64,000 nt of DNA from Bacteroidota bacterium (GCA_023429135.1 JAEYWD010000033.1:1-64000); one strand, 5' to 3'. Shown: positions 1-9,198, numbered from the stretch's first letter. Made by a program: numbers and translations. Notes: generated from the sequence alone by a model not told the origin.

Positions 1-655
1 CCAAAAGTTTGATAAACCAAACCTGCTGGTTCTTATTCGGAGCTTCCCATAAAACGTTTTCGGCACCTACTTCTAAAACGATATCGTCGATTAATGCAGT
101 GTTTGCAGAACCATCGGCATTGTAAATTCCAATATTGCCACTTTCGCGGGCTTCGGCAATTACTTTCCAGGCACCAGCTTTAAGCTCCGATTGCATCATG
201 GAAATCCATTTTTCCATAGGAATAACAATGCCAGATTGTTTCGAGCCAACTTCGGAAAGAACGGTAACCTGTTTTGATAAAACCTCAATATATCTGAGCT
301 TTTCGTCGTGGTTGAGTTCCATGGAGCCATCGGAAACTTCTACAACTTCAAGCTTATATTTATCGATGAGTTTCCGGTAATCATCAAACATGCCGCGAAT
401 AATGAAAGCCTCGAAAAGAGTTCCTCCAAAATACGGTTGCAAGCCTGCCTGCCTGTATACTTCCATTTTCTTTTCAAGATCTTTGGTAATAACGGCAGTG
501 CCGAATCCAAATTTAATCAGGTCACAGTAATCGGCCGATGAGGCAACAAAGTTTTCAGCTTCATTCAAACTCAGTCCTTTGTCCATCATCATAGTAAGTC
601 CATTCTGACGGGGTCTTGCTACACGTTCAGGTAAAAATGGTAATTGAATGTTCAT
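1..655 (-). CDS. comA: Phosphosulfolactate synthase (ComA family), C-terminus cut by window edge
   Basis: Family enzymes add sulfite to phosphoenolpyruvate to give (R)-phosphosulfolactate, the first step to sulfolactate (and to coenzyme M in methanogens). About 218 residues are visible from the ATG at 655; family members are about 250 long, so only the end is missing. The N-terminus has the family signature LPERVARPRQNGLTMMMDKG, followed by SSADYCDLIKFGFGTA, and later EVSDGSMEL and the conserved acidic EARESGNIGIY segment of a TIM barrel. The upstream TPR gene ends 39 bp before this start on the same strand, so co-transcription is possible. The physiological role in Bacteroidota is not shown by the sequence; sulfonate metabolism is an inference. 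Confidence 0.88.
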   Translation of the reverse strand, partial: MNIQLPFLPERVARPRQNGLTMMMDKGLSLNEAENFVASSADYCDLIKFGFGTAVITKDLEKKMEVYRQAGLQPYFGGTLFEAFIIRGMFDDYRKLIDKYKLEVVEVSDGSMELNHDEKLRYIEVLSKQVTVLSEVGSKQSGIVIPMEKWISMMQSELKAGAWKVIAEARESGNIGIYNADGSANTALIDDIVLEVGAENVLWEAPNKNQQVWFIKLL

Positions 656-694
656 TTTAGATATTTCTAGGTTCAGTTAGATTCCCAAAGGGAA

Positions 695-2101
695 CTAATT
701 ATAATGATTTAGCAATTCGATAATTTTTGGATTAAAAGTGGCTTCAGGAACAAAATCGAAAAACGACTGACGCTCATGATAGTTAAGCCGTAACCCATTT
801 TCAAAGTATTTAAAACTCAATTTCTCGTTTCCTTTCAGCATGTAATACGAACCGATACGATAGTTGATAACCGAGCTTCCCTGTATGTAGCCCAAAGCTT
901 TACTTAAAGCCTTGATAGCATCATCAATTTGCTTGTTCTCCACAAGGATTTCGGAGTAAAACATCCAGGCATCCTCATCAGCAGGATCAAGGTCGATGAT
1001 GGTTTTAATGGTTTTGATAGCTTTCAGAATATCCTTTTGCTTGTAAAGGATGGTTGCCAGAGTGTATAGATATTGGGTATTGTTTTTATCTATATGCAAA
1101 GCTTTGTCGATGCATTTGATGGCGCGGTCCAACTGGTTGTTATTGGTATAGGCATTAGCCAGGTTGAACCATGATTCTCCAGCCTCGGGTTTAATATCGA
1201 TCGACTTATTGATATAGGTAATTGCCAGCTCGTTCTGATTCAGCTTGATATAGCATTCGCCTATATAATTGTATATTTCATAATTCTGAGGTTCAAGCGT
1301 GAGAAAGTCCATATAAACTTTCAGCGAATCTTCGTACCGTTCTTCATTAAAAAGCAGGTTTCCTTTATTGTAATAGGAAGAAGAAAACGTTTCGTTTAAG
1401 GCTATCGCATAATCATATGCCTGCAAAGCCTCTTCTGTTTTTCCCAACAGGGTGTAAACAATCCCAAGGTTATACCACACATTTTCCGAAAACGGATCTT
1501 CATCGAGATACCTGTTGTAATAAATGGCACTGTCGTTCAATAAGCCGGCTCTTTCCGAAGAGTAGGCAAGATCGTAAAGAACACTGATATTTTCGGGATT
1601 GAGCTTATAGGCTTCTTTAAAATATTCCAGAGCAATCTCAAACTGACCACGATCTTCAAATGAAATGCCTATATTGTAAAGTACTTCATCTTTATTATCG
1701 GCGCTGAGCTGAACGGCTTTATCAAAATTCTGGCGGGCCTCCAGGGTTTTATCGAGCAAATTTAAAGCAGTTCCTTTCAGAATATAGATTTCGTAATTGG
1801 AACCTTCAACTTTTTCGATGTAATCCAAAAGCGGAAGAGATTCTTCAACTTTGCCACTATAAATTAAATGATGTGCAAATTTGAGCTGTATCGATGTAGA
1901 TTCGGGGTAAATATTTAAGGCATACTCGGCAGCTAAAGATGCTTGAGTGTAATTATTGAGATCGAAATAGTAGTTAATGATTTCTTCCAGTTCATGCGCA
2001 TCGAAGAAATATTTAACATTTTTTTTCTGCATTTCTTCGAAACGGCGTATCGATTCCAATAATTCATTTTCTTCGAATAACCAATCCTTTTCTTCGTTCA
2101 T
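695..2101 (-). CDS. Tetratricopeptide repeat protein
   Basis: A 468-residue protein made almost entirely of about a dozen 34-residue TPR units from residue 35 to the end, with recurrent pattern W/Y-x-x-L-G/A-x-x-Y and a helix-ending P, for example NVWYNLGIVYTLLGKTEEAL and ESWFNLANAYTNNNQLDRAI. There is no signal peptide or membrane segment: the N-terminus MNEEKDWLFEENELL is acidic, so it is probably cytoplasmic. TPR arrays are protein-interaction scaffolds; no partner can be named. It lies just upstream of the phosphosulfolactate synthase gene on the same strand. Similar all-TPR proteins are common in Bacteroidota and mostly uncharacterised. Confidence 0.85.
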   Translation of the reverse strand: MNEEKDWLFEENELLESIRRFEEMQKKNVKYFFDAHELEEIINYYFDLNNYTQASLAAEYALNIYPESTSIQLKFAHHLIYSGKVEESLPLLDYIEKVEGSNYEIYILKGTALNLLDKTLEARQNFDKAVQLSADNKDEVLYNIGISFEDRGQFEIALEYFKEAYKLNPENISVLYDLAYSSERAGLLNDSAIYYNRYLDEDPFSENVWYNLGIVYTLLGKTEEALQAYDYAIALNETFSSSYYNKGNLLFNEERYEDSLKVYMDFLTLEPQNYEIYNYIGECYIKLNQNELAITYINKSIDIKPEAGESWFNLANAYTNNNQLDRAIKCIDKALHIDKNNTQYLYTLATILYKQKDILKAIKTIKTIIDLDPADEDAWMFYSEILVENKQIDDAIKALSKALGYIQGSSVINYRIGSYYMLKGNEKLSFKYFENGLRLNYHERQSFFDFVPEATFNPKIIELLNHYN

Positions 2102-2230
2102 CTCCGGGCAGAAATTTATATCGTAAAAATACTAATTATTTAAAGTCGGCCAATTATTTTAAAATTGATTTACCAACAATTAGAGAAAGAAATTAACTGT
2201 TATGATGAATGGGGTTGGATAGTTGATGAA

Positions 2231-2302
2231 TGAGTTGCGGGTTTCGGGTTTCGGGTTCCGAGTTATCGCGAAACCCGAAACTCGTAACCCGCAACCCGAA
2301 AC
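2231..2302. repeat. GGGTTTC-rich palindromic intergenic repeat
   Basis: A run of imperfect copies of CGGGTTTCGGGTT is followed by the inverted copies CGAAACCCGAAACTC and AACCCGCAAC, so the segment can fold into a long hairpin (outer arms GTTGCGGGTT and AACCCGCAAC). It ends a few bases past the folD stop codon. It probably acts as transcript end or belongs to a dispersed intergenic palindrome family. It should not be read as coding, although one strand is open for about 70 codons. Confidence 0.7.
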
Positions 2303-2306
2303 AGAA

Positions 2307-3179
2307 TTATTTCCCTTTTGCAGCAAGCAATGTGTTTTTCAGCAGGCTAACTCTTGTCATTGGGCCTACACCACCGGGAACTGGAGTGATATAGGAGCAT
2401 TTGGAAGCCACTTCATCGAAACGGACATCGCCGGTTAATTTGAAGCCTGATTTGGTTTCAGAGCTTTTAACCCTTGTGGTACCTACGTCAATTACTACAG
2501 CGCCTTCTTTTACCATATCGGCTGTCACAAAGTTCGGACTTCCGATAGCGGCAATTAATATGTCGGCTTTGAGCGTAAAATCCTTAATGTTTTTGGTACG
2601 ACTGTGGCAAACTGTAACAGTTGCATCGCCCTGAGGACCCTTTTGTGATAAAAGAATACTCATGGGTTTGCCAACGATGTTGCTTCGGCCTAATACAACA
2701 CAATGCTTACCTGCGGTTTCAATTTTATATCTTTTCAGAAGCTCAACAATTCCAGCCGGGGTTGCCGAAACAAACGTGGGTAACCCAATAGTCATTTTCC
2801 CGACACTTGTAGGGTGAAAACCATCAACATCTTTATTAAAATCAATGGTTTCAATTACTTTTTGTTCCGAAATGTGTTTGGGCAAAGGCAACTGAACAAT
2901 GAGCCCGTCAATATCCGGATCGTTGTTTATTGCTATAACCTTATCAATAAGTTCCTTCTCCGAAACTGTGTCGTCAAAACGGATTAAAGTAGATTTAAAT
3001 CCAACTTGCTCACAATCTTTCACCTTATGGGCAACATAGGTTTCGCTTCCGCCGTCGTTTCCAACAAGTATGGCAGCAAGGTGGGGAATTTTACCTCCTT
3101 TGGAGGCTATTTCTTTAACTTCTGCTGCAATTTCCTGCTTAATTTCTTCTGATATCTTTTTTCCGTCGATAAGGTTCAT
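2307..3179 (-). CDS. folD: Bifunctional methylenetetrahydrofolate dehydrogenase / methenyltetrahydrofolate cyclohydrolase
   Basis: This cytoplasmic one-carbon enzyme oxidises 5,10-methylene-THF to methenyl-THF with NADP and hydrolyses it to 10-formyl-THF. Its 290 residues match family length. Visible motifs are the catalytic Y48-x3-K52 (SETYVAHKVK), VQLPLPKHI, DVDGFHPTSVGKM, the Rossmann segment GRSNIVGKPMSILL, and the C-terminal PVPGGVGPMTR signature. The start is directly downstream of the ffh stop (9 bp), so ffh-folD probably form an operon. All key residues are present. Confidence 0.97.
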   Translation of the reverse strand: MNLIDGKKISEEIKQEIAAEVKEIASKGGKIPHLAAILVGNDGGSETYVAHKVKDCEQVGFKSTLIRFDDTVSEKELIDKVIAINNDPDIDGLIVQLPLPKHISEQKVIETIDFNKDVDGFHPTSVGKMTIGLPTFVSATPAGIVELLKRYKIETAGKHCVVLGRSNIVGKPMSILLSQKGPQGDATVTVCHSRTKNIKDFTLKADILIAAIGSPNFVTADMVKEGAVVIDVGTTRVKSSETKSGFKLTGDVRFDEVASKCSYITPVPGGVGPMTRVSLLKNTLLAAKGK

Positions 3180-3188
3180 GGTAAGGTT

Positions 3189-4517
3189 TTAGTTTGGTCG
3201 GAGGTTACTCATCATTCGGCTCAGGTTTTTACCATTTGCCATCATCTTCATCAGCTTGCGTGTTTCGTCAAATTGTTTGAGCAGGCGGTTTATTTCCTGA
3301 ATATCGGATCCGCTACCCATGGCGATTCTTTTACGACGACTTCCGTTCATCAGGGAAGGATTTTCTCTTTCGGCAGGAGTCATCGAGTGAATGATGGCCT
3401 CGATGCTTTTGAATGCATTGTCGTCGATATCCAGGTTACGAATGGCTTTGCCAACGCCGGGAATCATGCTTGCAAGGTCCTTGAGGTTACCCATCTTTTT
3501 GATTTGCTGAATTTGCTGCAGGAAGTCGTTGAAGTTAAACTGATCTTTGGCAATTTTTTTCTGCAGTTTACGGGCTTCTTCAGCGTCGAATTGTTCCTGG
3601 GCACGTTCAACGAGCGAAACGATATCACCCATACCCAGAATACGGTCGGCCATACGACTGGGATGGAACACGTCGAGTGCTTCCATCTTTTCGCCTGAGC
3701 TGATGAACTTGATGGGTTTATCAACCACAGCACGGATCGAAAGGGCAGCACCACCGCGGGTATCACCGTCGAGCTTGGTGAGTACCACACCGTCGAAGTT
3801 CAGTACGTCGTTAAATTCTTTGGCAGTATTTACAGCATCCTGACCGGTCATGGAGTCGACCACGAACAAAATTTCCTGTGGTTTGATAGCATTGCGGATA
3901 GCAGCTATTTCGTCCATCATTTCCTGATCTACAGCCAAACGACCTGCGGTATCGACGATTACTGTATTGAAGCCTCTGGTTTTGGCTTCGCGAATGGCTG
4001 CTTCGGCAATTTTAACAGGATTCTTGTTTTCATCTTCCGAATAAACAGGAACATCCACCTGTTTGGCTAATATTTTTAACTGCTCAATAGCTGCGGGACG
4101 GTAAACGTCGCCGGCAACCAGCATTACAGAGCGTCCTTTTTTAGTTTTAAGATAATTGGCAAGTTTGCCGGTGAAAGTTGTTTTACCCGAACCTTGCAAG
4201 CCTGCAATCAGGATTACCGTTGGAGAACCTTTGAGGTTAATGTCCTCAGAATTACCACCCATGAGGGTGCTTAATTCTTCATGAACAATTTTAACCATCA
4301 TTTCGCCCGGTTTTACTGCTGTTAAAACGTTTTGTCCTAAGGCTTTCTGTTTAACAGTATCAGTAAAGTTCTTGGCAATTTTATAGTTGACGTCGGCATC
4401 CAAAAGCGCTTTGCGGACTTCTTTCAGTGTGTCGGCTATGTTTAACTCGGTAATCCGCGCCTGTCCCTTGAAGGTTTTAAACGCTCTCTCCAGCTTATCG
4501 GATAAATTTTCAAACAT
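3189..4517 (-). CDS. ffh: Signal recognition particle protein Ffh (SRP54)
   Basis: This is the GTPase subunit of the signal recognition particle; it binds 4.5S RNA and nascent signal sequences and delivers ribosomes to FtsY at the inner membrane. The 442 residues comprise an N-terminal helical bundle (1-95), the G domain with GLQGSGKTT (106-114), DTAGR (189-193) and TKLDGD (247-252), and a methionine-containing M domain from about 300 to the end, with MASMIPGVG and MTPAERENP. It lies immediately upstream of folD. No 4.5S RNA gene was recognised nearby. Confidence 0.98.
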   Translation of the reverse strand: MFENLSDKLERAFKTFKGQARITELNIADTLKEVRKALLDADVNYKIAKNFTDTVKQKALGQNVLTAVKPGEMMVKIVHEELSTLMGGNSEDINLKGSPTVILIAGLQGSGKTTFTGKLANYLKTKKGRSVMLVAGDVYRPAAIEQLKILAKQVDVPVYSEDENKNPVKIAEAAIREAKTRGFNTVIVDTAGRLAVDQEMMDEIAAIRNAIKPQEILFVVDSMTGQDAVNTAKEFNDVLNFDGVVLTKLDGDTRGGAALSIRAVVDKPIKFISSGEKMEALDVFHPSRMADRILGMGDIVSLVERAQEQFDAEEARKLQKKIAKDQFNFNDFLQQIQQIKKMGNLKDLASMIPGVGKAIRNLDIDDNAFKSIEAIIHSMTPAERENPSLMNGSRRKRIAMGSGSDIQEINRLLKQFDETRKLMKMMANGKNLSRMMSNLRPN

Positions 4518-4571
4518 TTCTTTTCAATTTTTGAGTGTGCAAAAATATTCAAATGCCGCTTATTATCAAAA

Positions 4572-6368
4572 TTACATTCTCTCAGGAACGTCGATTCCTA
4601 ATAAATTCATTGATTTTTTAATAACTTTTCCGGTATGCTCCGAGAGGTGCAAGCGAAGATTCCTTACCTCGGAGTTTTCTTCCTTCAAAATAGGGCAATC
4701 GTGATAAAACTGGTTGAATTCTTTCGAAAGATCGTACACATAATTTGCGATTACAGCAGGACTAAGGTTTTTACCGGCGTCAGCCACTACAGCAGGGAAC
4801 TTGTAAAGCATGCGGATCAGACTTTTCTCTTTATCAACAGATAAGGCAGTTGATTCCTGAATATCGGCCATTTTTATATTTTGATCGGCTGCTTTTCTGA
4901 AAATAGATTGAATACGTGCATATGAATATTGTACAAAAGGTCCGGTATTTCCGTTGAAGTCGATGGATTCTTTAGGATCGAACAGCATATTCTTTTTCGG
5001 ATCCACTTTCAGTATAAAATATTTGAGAGCAGCCAAACCAATCATCCGCACAATTTCTTCAGTTTGCTCAGGTGAATATTCATCCAATTTTCCAAGTTCT
5101 TTGGACATTTCGCGGGCGGTATTCACCATCTCATCCACCAGGTCGTCGGCATCGACTACGGTACCTTCGCGCGATTTCATTTTGCCGCTGGGGAGTTCAA
5201 CCATCCCGTACGACATATGCTTCAGGTTTTTTGCCCAGTTGTATCCAAGTTTATCCATTACAAGCGAAAGAACCTGGAAGTGATAGTTCTGTTCGTTGCC
5301 AACCACATAAATTAATTCCTGCATGTTGTATTCCTCGAAACGCTGAGCCGCAGTACCCAAATCCTGGGTCATATAAACCGAAGTGCCATCAGAGCGGAGC
5401 AGAAGCTTTTCGTCGAGACCGTCTTTTGTAAGATCGATCCACACGGAACTATCGGGCCGCTGATAGAGAACCCCTTTTTCAAGACCTTTCTGAACAAGCA
5501 CTTTACCCAGCAGGTAGGTTTCCGATTCATAATAAATCCGGTCGAAATCCACCCCCATCTTTTTGTAAGTCTCGCTAAAGCCTTCGTAAACCCAGCCATT
5601 CATCATTTTCCAGAGCGAAGTAACCGACTCGTCGTGTGCTTCCCACTTCTGAAGCATTTCCTGGGCTTCGATTATTAAAGGAGCTTTTTTCTCTGCTTCT
5701 TCCTGCGAAATATCCTGTTCAATAAGTTCCTTTATTTGCTTTTTGTATTCTAAATCGAATTTTACGTAATAATCGCCCACCAAATGGTCGCCTTTTTTTC
5801 CTGCTTTTTCGGGAGTAATACCTTCGCCCCATTTCTGCCAGGCAAGCATCGATTTGCAGATATGGATTCCCCTGTCGTTTACCAGATTTACCTTTATAAC
5901 CTCATGGCCATTGGCCTGCAGTATTTTTGAAAGAGAGTATCCCAGCAAATTATTACGAACATGACCCAGGTGTAATGGCTTGTTTGTGTTCGGGGAAGAA
6001 TATTCAATCATCACTTTCCGTCCCGAACTGTTTGGACCATGGAGTCCATAAGTTTCATCTGCTGAAAGGCTTCTGATAAATTTCAACCAGTTGGCTTGTT
6101 TTACCGACAGATTTAAAAATCCTTTTATAACGTTGAATTTTTCTACCACCTCACAGTTTTGTACAAGATAATTTCCAATTTCGTTTGCAGTTACCTCGGG
6201 ATTTTTCTTCGATATTTTAACAAAAGGGAAAACGACCAAAGTAAAGTCTCCCTCAAACTCCGTGCGGGTTTCCTGCAACTGAACCACCTCAGGGCTAATA
6301 CTTGAAGAATACAAATTTTTAATAGCCTCAATAGTCGAATTTAGTACAATACTCTCAAAATCTGCCAT
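4572..6368 (-). CDS. argS: Arginyl-tRNA synthetase
   Basis: A class I aminoacyl-tRNA synthetase that charges tRNA-Arg. It has an N-terminal Add-1 domain, the HIGH motif as HLGH in SSPNTNKPLHLGHVRNN, a KMSK-loop variant GKMKSREGTVV, and a C-terminal anticodon-binding DALR domain ending in DVPERM. The frame is open to an ATG at 6401, but that codon overlaps a TATATTTG promoter element. The ATG at 6368 (MADFESIV) therefore fits better, giving 598 residues, the usual family size, and a short leader. About 55 bp separate it from ffh, so the genes may be co-transcribed. Confidence 0.96.
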   Translation of the reverse strand: MADFESIVLNSTIEAIKNLYSSSISPEVVQLQETRTEFEGDFTLVVFPFVKISKKNPEVTANEIGNYLVQNCEVVEKFNVIKGFLNLSVKQANWLKFIRSLSADETYGLHGPNSSGRKVMIEYSSPNTNKPLHLGHVRNNLLGYSLSKILQANGHEVIKVNLVNDRGIHICKSMLAWQKWGEGITPEKAGKKGDHLVGDYYVKFDLEYKKQIKELIEQDISQEEAEKKAPLIIEAQEMLQKWEAHDESVTSLWKMMNGWVYEGFSETYKKMGVDFDRIYYESETYLLGKVLVQKGLEKGVLYQRPDSSVWIDLTKDGLDEKLLLRSDGTSVYMTQDLGTAAQRFEEYNMQELIYVVGNEQNYHFQVLSLVMDKLGYNWAKNLKHMSYGMVELPSGKMKSREGTVVDADDLVDEMVNTAREMSKELGKLDEYSPEQTEEIVRMIGLAALKYFILKVDPKKNMLFDPKESIDFNGNTGPFVQYSYARIQSIFRKAADQNIKMADIQESTALSVDKEKSLIRMLYKFPAVVADAGKNLSPAVIANYVYDLSKEFNQFYHDCPILKEENSEVRNLRLHLSEHTGKVIKKSMNLLGIDVPERM

Positions 6369-6398
6369 ATCAATAAAATTGTTGATAAAAAAAGAGTT

Positions 6399-6406
6399 CA
6401 AATATA
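6399..6406 (-). promoter_or_regulatory. Putative -7 promoter element for argS
   Basis: The minus strand reads TATATTTG, an exact match to the Bacteroidota -7 consensus TAnnTTTG, about 30 nt upstream of the preferred argS start at 6368. No convincing -33 TTTG box is visible. It is used here mainly to decide the argS start. Confidence 0.5.
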
Positions 6407-6439
6407 ATAAAGGTGTGAGAAAAAATCTTAAGTTTGGTG

Positions 6440-6570
6440 GCTACAAAAAAAGAAAGTGCCATCGCACGATGACACTCCTAACACAGAACTAACTAACTAC
6501 AAACTAACTACTACTAACTAACTACTACAACTACTAACTAGAACTAACTAAAACTACTACTATGAGACTA
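6440..6570 (-). ncRNA. CTAAC-rich low-complexity element ending in a terminator hairpin; possible small RNA
   Basis: On the minus strand, about 90 nt consist of irregular TTAGTTAGTAG units (plus strand 6486-6560, CTAACTAACTAC type). They are followed by the hairpin AGTGTCATCG-TG-CGATGGCACT (6455-6476, one mismatched pair) and a T-rich tail at 6442-6452. That is the form of an intrinsic terminator, yet no protein gene lies upstream on this strand up to the divergent glycosyltransferase at 6769. A short untranslated transcript or a mobile relic is inferred. The rest of the gap 6571-6768 is AT-rich with nothing recognisable. Confidence 0.4.
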
Positions 6571-6768
6571 CTTTATGTTTTTATAATATCCTTTTCTAAC
6601 TTTATACCCTATTTCTAGGTGAACAATTTTTTGAAAACAAATACTGTGCCAAAATTTAAGTTATTTAAAGATTTTGTTCTTATTTTTAATTGTTCATTTT
6701 ACAAATAATACGCCATATTTATTCTAAAGTTACAAATTGATATTTCCTTTAACATATTTTCACAATTT

Positions 6769-7695
6769 ATGATTTCAGTCTGTATTCCTGTTTATAATTT
6801 TAAAATTGGAGATTTGTTGAATCAACTTGTGTTTTTATTGCAAAGAGCAAAGATTGAGTATGAAATAATAGTTGCAGAAGATGCCTCAGAACCTTTATTT
6901 GCTGAAAATAATTTTAAAGCAGCAGAAAATTGTTTGGCACGATATATTTATTTGAAGAAAAACATTGGGCGTTCGGCAATACGTAATTATCTGTGTAAAG
7001 AAGCCAATTACCCGAATTTGCTTTTCCTTGACTGTGATTCTGTTATAATTACTGAGAATTTTATTTCAAATTATATTAGCTGTCTAAACAAGAATATAGT
7101 TGTTTATGGCGGAACAAAATATTACGCCCAAAAACCTGAAACGAAATATCTGCTTCACTGGAATTATGGTAGCAAGCGTGAAATAAAGCCTGTAACGGTA
7201 AGAAATAAATATCCTGCTCAGTATTTTAAAACAAATAATTTTTTAATTCCGAAGACTATTTTGATAAATCATCCATTTAACGAACAATTAAAAGGATATG
7301 GTCATGAGGATACGTTAATGGGGTTGGAGTTATCTCAATTTAATATTCCAGTTTATCATATTGATAATCCCGTTTTACATGCTGGATTGGAATCCAACGA
7401 TCAGTTCATTTTCAAAACACAAGAAAGCATTCGGAATCTTTTAATTATAAGGGAAAAGGTTGATTTTCAGGGAATTAATAAACATTTTAAATTATTGGAA
7501 GTGCTTTCCAAAATCCAAGAGTTGCATTTAGTCGGGGTAATACGCATAATCTATTGGCTTTCCCGGCCTTTGCTGTTATTTTTAGTAATAAACTTTTATT
7601 TAATGAAAATCTTCGATTTTTATAAGCTTGGTTTTCTCTGTTCCATTTACAAAAAAAGCACCGCTCTTTTGAACGATGCTTTTTCAGGTAAATAA
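6769..7695 (+). CDS. Family 2 glycosyltransferase
   Basis: A 308-residue GT-A fold enzyme that would move a sugar from a nucleotide donor. It has the start ISVCIPVYN, an acidic patch VAEDAS near 37, the metal-binding DCD at 88-90 in LLFLDCDSV, and GHEDTLMGLEL near 180, typical of the acceptor-side ED motif. A hydrophobic stretch LLLFLVINFYL near 268-280 suggests membrane association. It stands alone on the plus strand between minus-strand housekeeping genes and is visibly more AT-rich than they are, which fits recent acquisition. The acceptor and pathway cannot be told. Confidence 0.85.
   Translation: MISVCIPVYNFKIGDLLNQLVFLLQRAKIEYEIIVAEDASEPLFAENNFKAAENCLARYIYLKKNIGRSAIRNYLCKEANYPNLLFLDCDSVIITENFISNYISCLNKNIVVYGGTKYYAQKPETKYLLHWNYGSKREIKPVTVRNKYPAQYFKTNNFLIPKTILINHPFNEQLKGYGHEDTLMGLELSQFNIPVYHIDNPVLHAGLESNDQFIFKTQESIRNLLIIREKVDFQGINKHFKLLEVLSKIQELHLVGVIRIIYWLSRPLLLFLVINFYLMKIFDFYKLGFLCSIYKKSTALLNDAFSGK
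7653..7684 (-). terminator. Terminator hairpin of the CoA-transferase gene, overlapping the glycosyltransferase 3' end
   Basis: AAAAAGCA and TGCTTTTT form a perfect 8-bp stem with an inner CG pair and A/T runs on both sides, so it could work in both directions. It lies inside the last 15 codons of the plus-strand glycosyltransferase and 20 bp past the minus-strand CoA-transferase stop. Confidence 0.65.
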
Positions 7696-7704
7696 TATTT
7701 AATT

Positions 7705-9198
7705 CTACATGTGTTCACACCAGTTTGTTTGACGCATATCGCCGGATTTTGCAAACTGAACGTGCATGCCGAAACAAGCAGAAAGCGATTGAGGAGTATG
7801 CACTTTTTCTTCGAGTTTAACGTAATCCCAGAGAAGTTGTTTGTATTCAGGGTGAACGCAGTTCTCGATAATGGCCTGAGCTCTTTGAATGGGCGATTTA
7901 CCGCGTAAATCAGCAATACCCTGCTCGGTAATAACTACTTTAACAGAATGCTCGCTATGATCCACGTGGCTAACCATGGGAACAATGGCACTGATTTTAC
8001 CACCTTTTGCAACAGATGGACAGGTGAAGATGGAGAAGAAGCTGTTACGGGTGAAATCGCCCGAACCACCTAGCCCATTCATCATATGTTTTCCTAAAAC
8101 GTGTGTACTGTTTACATTCCCAAAAATGTCGACTTCGAGAGCAGTATTAATGGTAATTAATCCTAAACGACGAACCACTTCAGGGTTATTGGATAATTCC
8201 TGAGGGCGGAGAATGAATTTATTTCTGAAGAAATCGAAATTGGCGTAAACTTCTTCGAGTACTGTTGGGCTAATTGTTAAAGAACAACCACTGGCAAAGG
8301 TAACATTGCCTTCTTTCATAAGCTGAATTACAGAATCCTGAATAACTTCAGTATACATTTTGAAAGGAGGAATATCGGGGTTAGCTCCTAAAGAACCGAG
8401 TACAGCATTCGCAATATTACCAACACCCGACTGAATAGGTAAAAAGTCCTTGGGTATTACACCGCATTTAATCTGGCTTGCAAGGAAGTTGGCCACATTT
8501 TCGCCAATCTTGGCAGTTACGGCATCTACAGCAGCAAACCCACCAACTTCGTCGGGACGGTTGGTTTCAACAACACCGATAATTTTGGACGGATCCACCT
8601 TGATGTATTCTTTACCGCAACGGTCGTCCACATTAAAGATAGGAATAGCTTGACGGTGAGGAGGGTCCATGGGTTCATAAAGATCGTGAACTCCTCTGAG
8701 CGCTTTTGGGTGCTTGTGGTTAAGTTCAATGATAATTCTATCGGCTAACCTGGCAACAGTTGGAGAAATACCAACACCGGTAGTAGGAATTATTTCACCC
8801 TGCTCGGTAACGTCGCAAGCCTCAATGATGGCTATGTCAATTTTACCAAGAAAACCATATCTGAGTTCCTGAGCAATTTGTGAAAGGTGCATGTCGAAAT
8901 AATTCGTATCACCTGCATTTAATAAAGCTTTTAAATCACTGTTCGATTGATATGGAGTACGAAAAGCAATTGCATTGGCTCTTGCCAGAGCTCCATCAAG
9001 AGAGTCACCGGTAGATGCTCCGGTGAACATACCTATTTTAAAAGGATTTCCTTTAGCATGTTCAGCTTTGGCTCTTTCTCCAATAGCTGTTGGAACTGAT
9101 TTTGGCGACCCTGCAGGCGTAAAACCACTAAACCCCACATTATCTCCATTGTTTACAAAAGAAGCCGCTTCTTCGGCTGTCATAAAACGTAGCGCCAT
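7705..9198 (-). CDS. Acetyl-CoA hydrolase / succinyl-CoA:acetate CoA-transferase family protein
   Basis: A 497-residue class I CoA-transferase of the Ach1/AarC/Cat1 group, which exchanges CoA between acetate and succinate (or hydrolyses acetyl-CoA) in the cytoplasm. Motifs are GFTPAGSPKSVP near 25, GVGNIANAVLGSLG near 258-270, and MYTEVIQDS, whose glutamate E284 matches the family's catalytic glutamate that carries the acyl/CoA thioester. GLGGSGDFTRN and EQGIADLRGKSP are further family signatures. It is monocistronic, with its own terminator. In fermentative Bacteroidota such enzymes make acetate with succinyl-CoA recycling; transferase over hydrolase is inferred. Confidence 0.93.
   Translation of the reverse strand: MALRFMTAEEAASFVNNGDNVGFSGFTPAGSPKSVPTAIGERAKAEHAKGNPFKIGMFTGASTGDSLDGALARANAIAFRTPYQSNSDLKALLNAGDTNYFDMHLSQIAQELRYGFLGKIDIAIIEACDVTEQGEIIPTTGVGISPTVARLADRIIIELNHKHPKALRGVHDLYEPMDPPHRQAIPIFNVDDRCGKEYIKVDPSKIIGVVETNRPDEVGGFAAVDAVTAKIGENVANFLASQIKCGVIPKDFLPIQSGVGNIANAVLGSLGANPDIPPFKMYTEVIQDSVIQLMKEGNVTFASGCSLTISPTVLEEVYANFDFFRNKFILRPQELSNNPEVVRRLGLITINTALEVDIFGNVNSTHVLGKHMMNGLGGSGDFTRNSFFSIFTCPSVAKGGKISAIVPMVSHVDHSEHSVKVVITEQGIADLRGKSPIQRAQAIIENCVHPEYKQLLWDYVKLEEKVHTPQSLSACFGMHVQFAKSGDMRQTNWCEHM

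Noticed and set aside
2223..2438. 71-codon frame through the GGGTTTC palindrome
   Set aside because: It runs through the hairpin repeat and into antisense folD; no family pattern.
6486..6560. CTAAC repeats taken for a CRISPR array
   Set aside because: Units are 4-8 bp, irregular and without spacers or cas genes.
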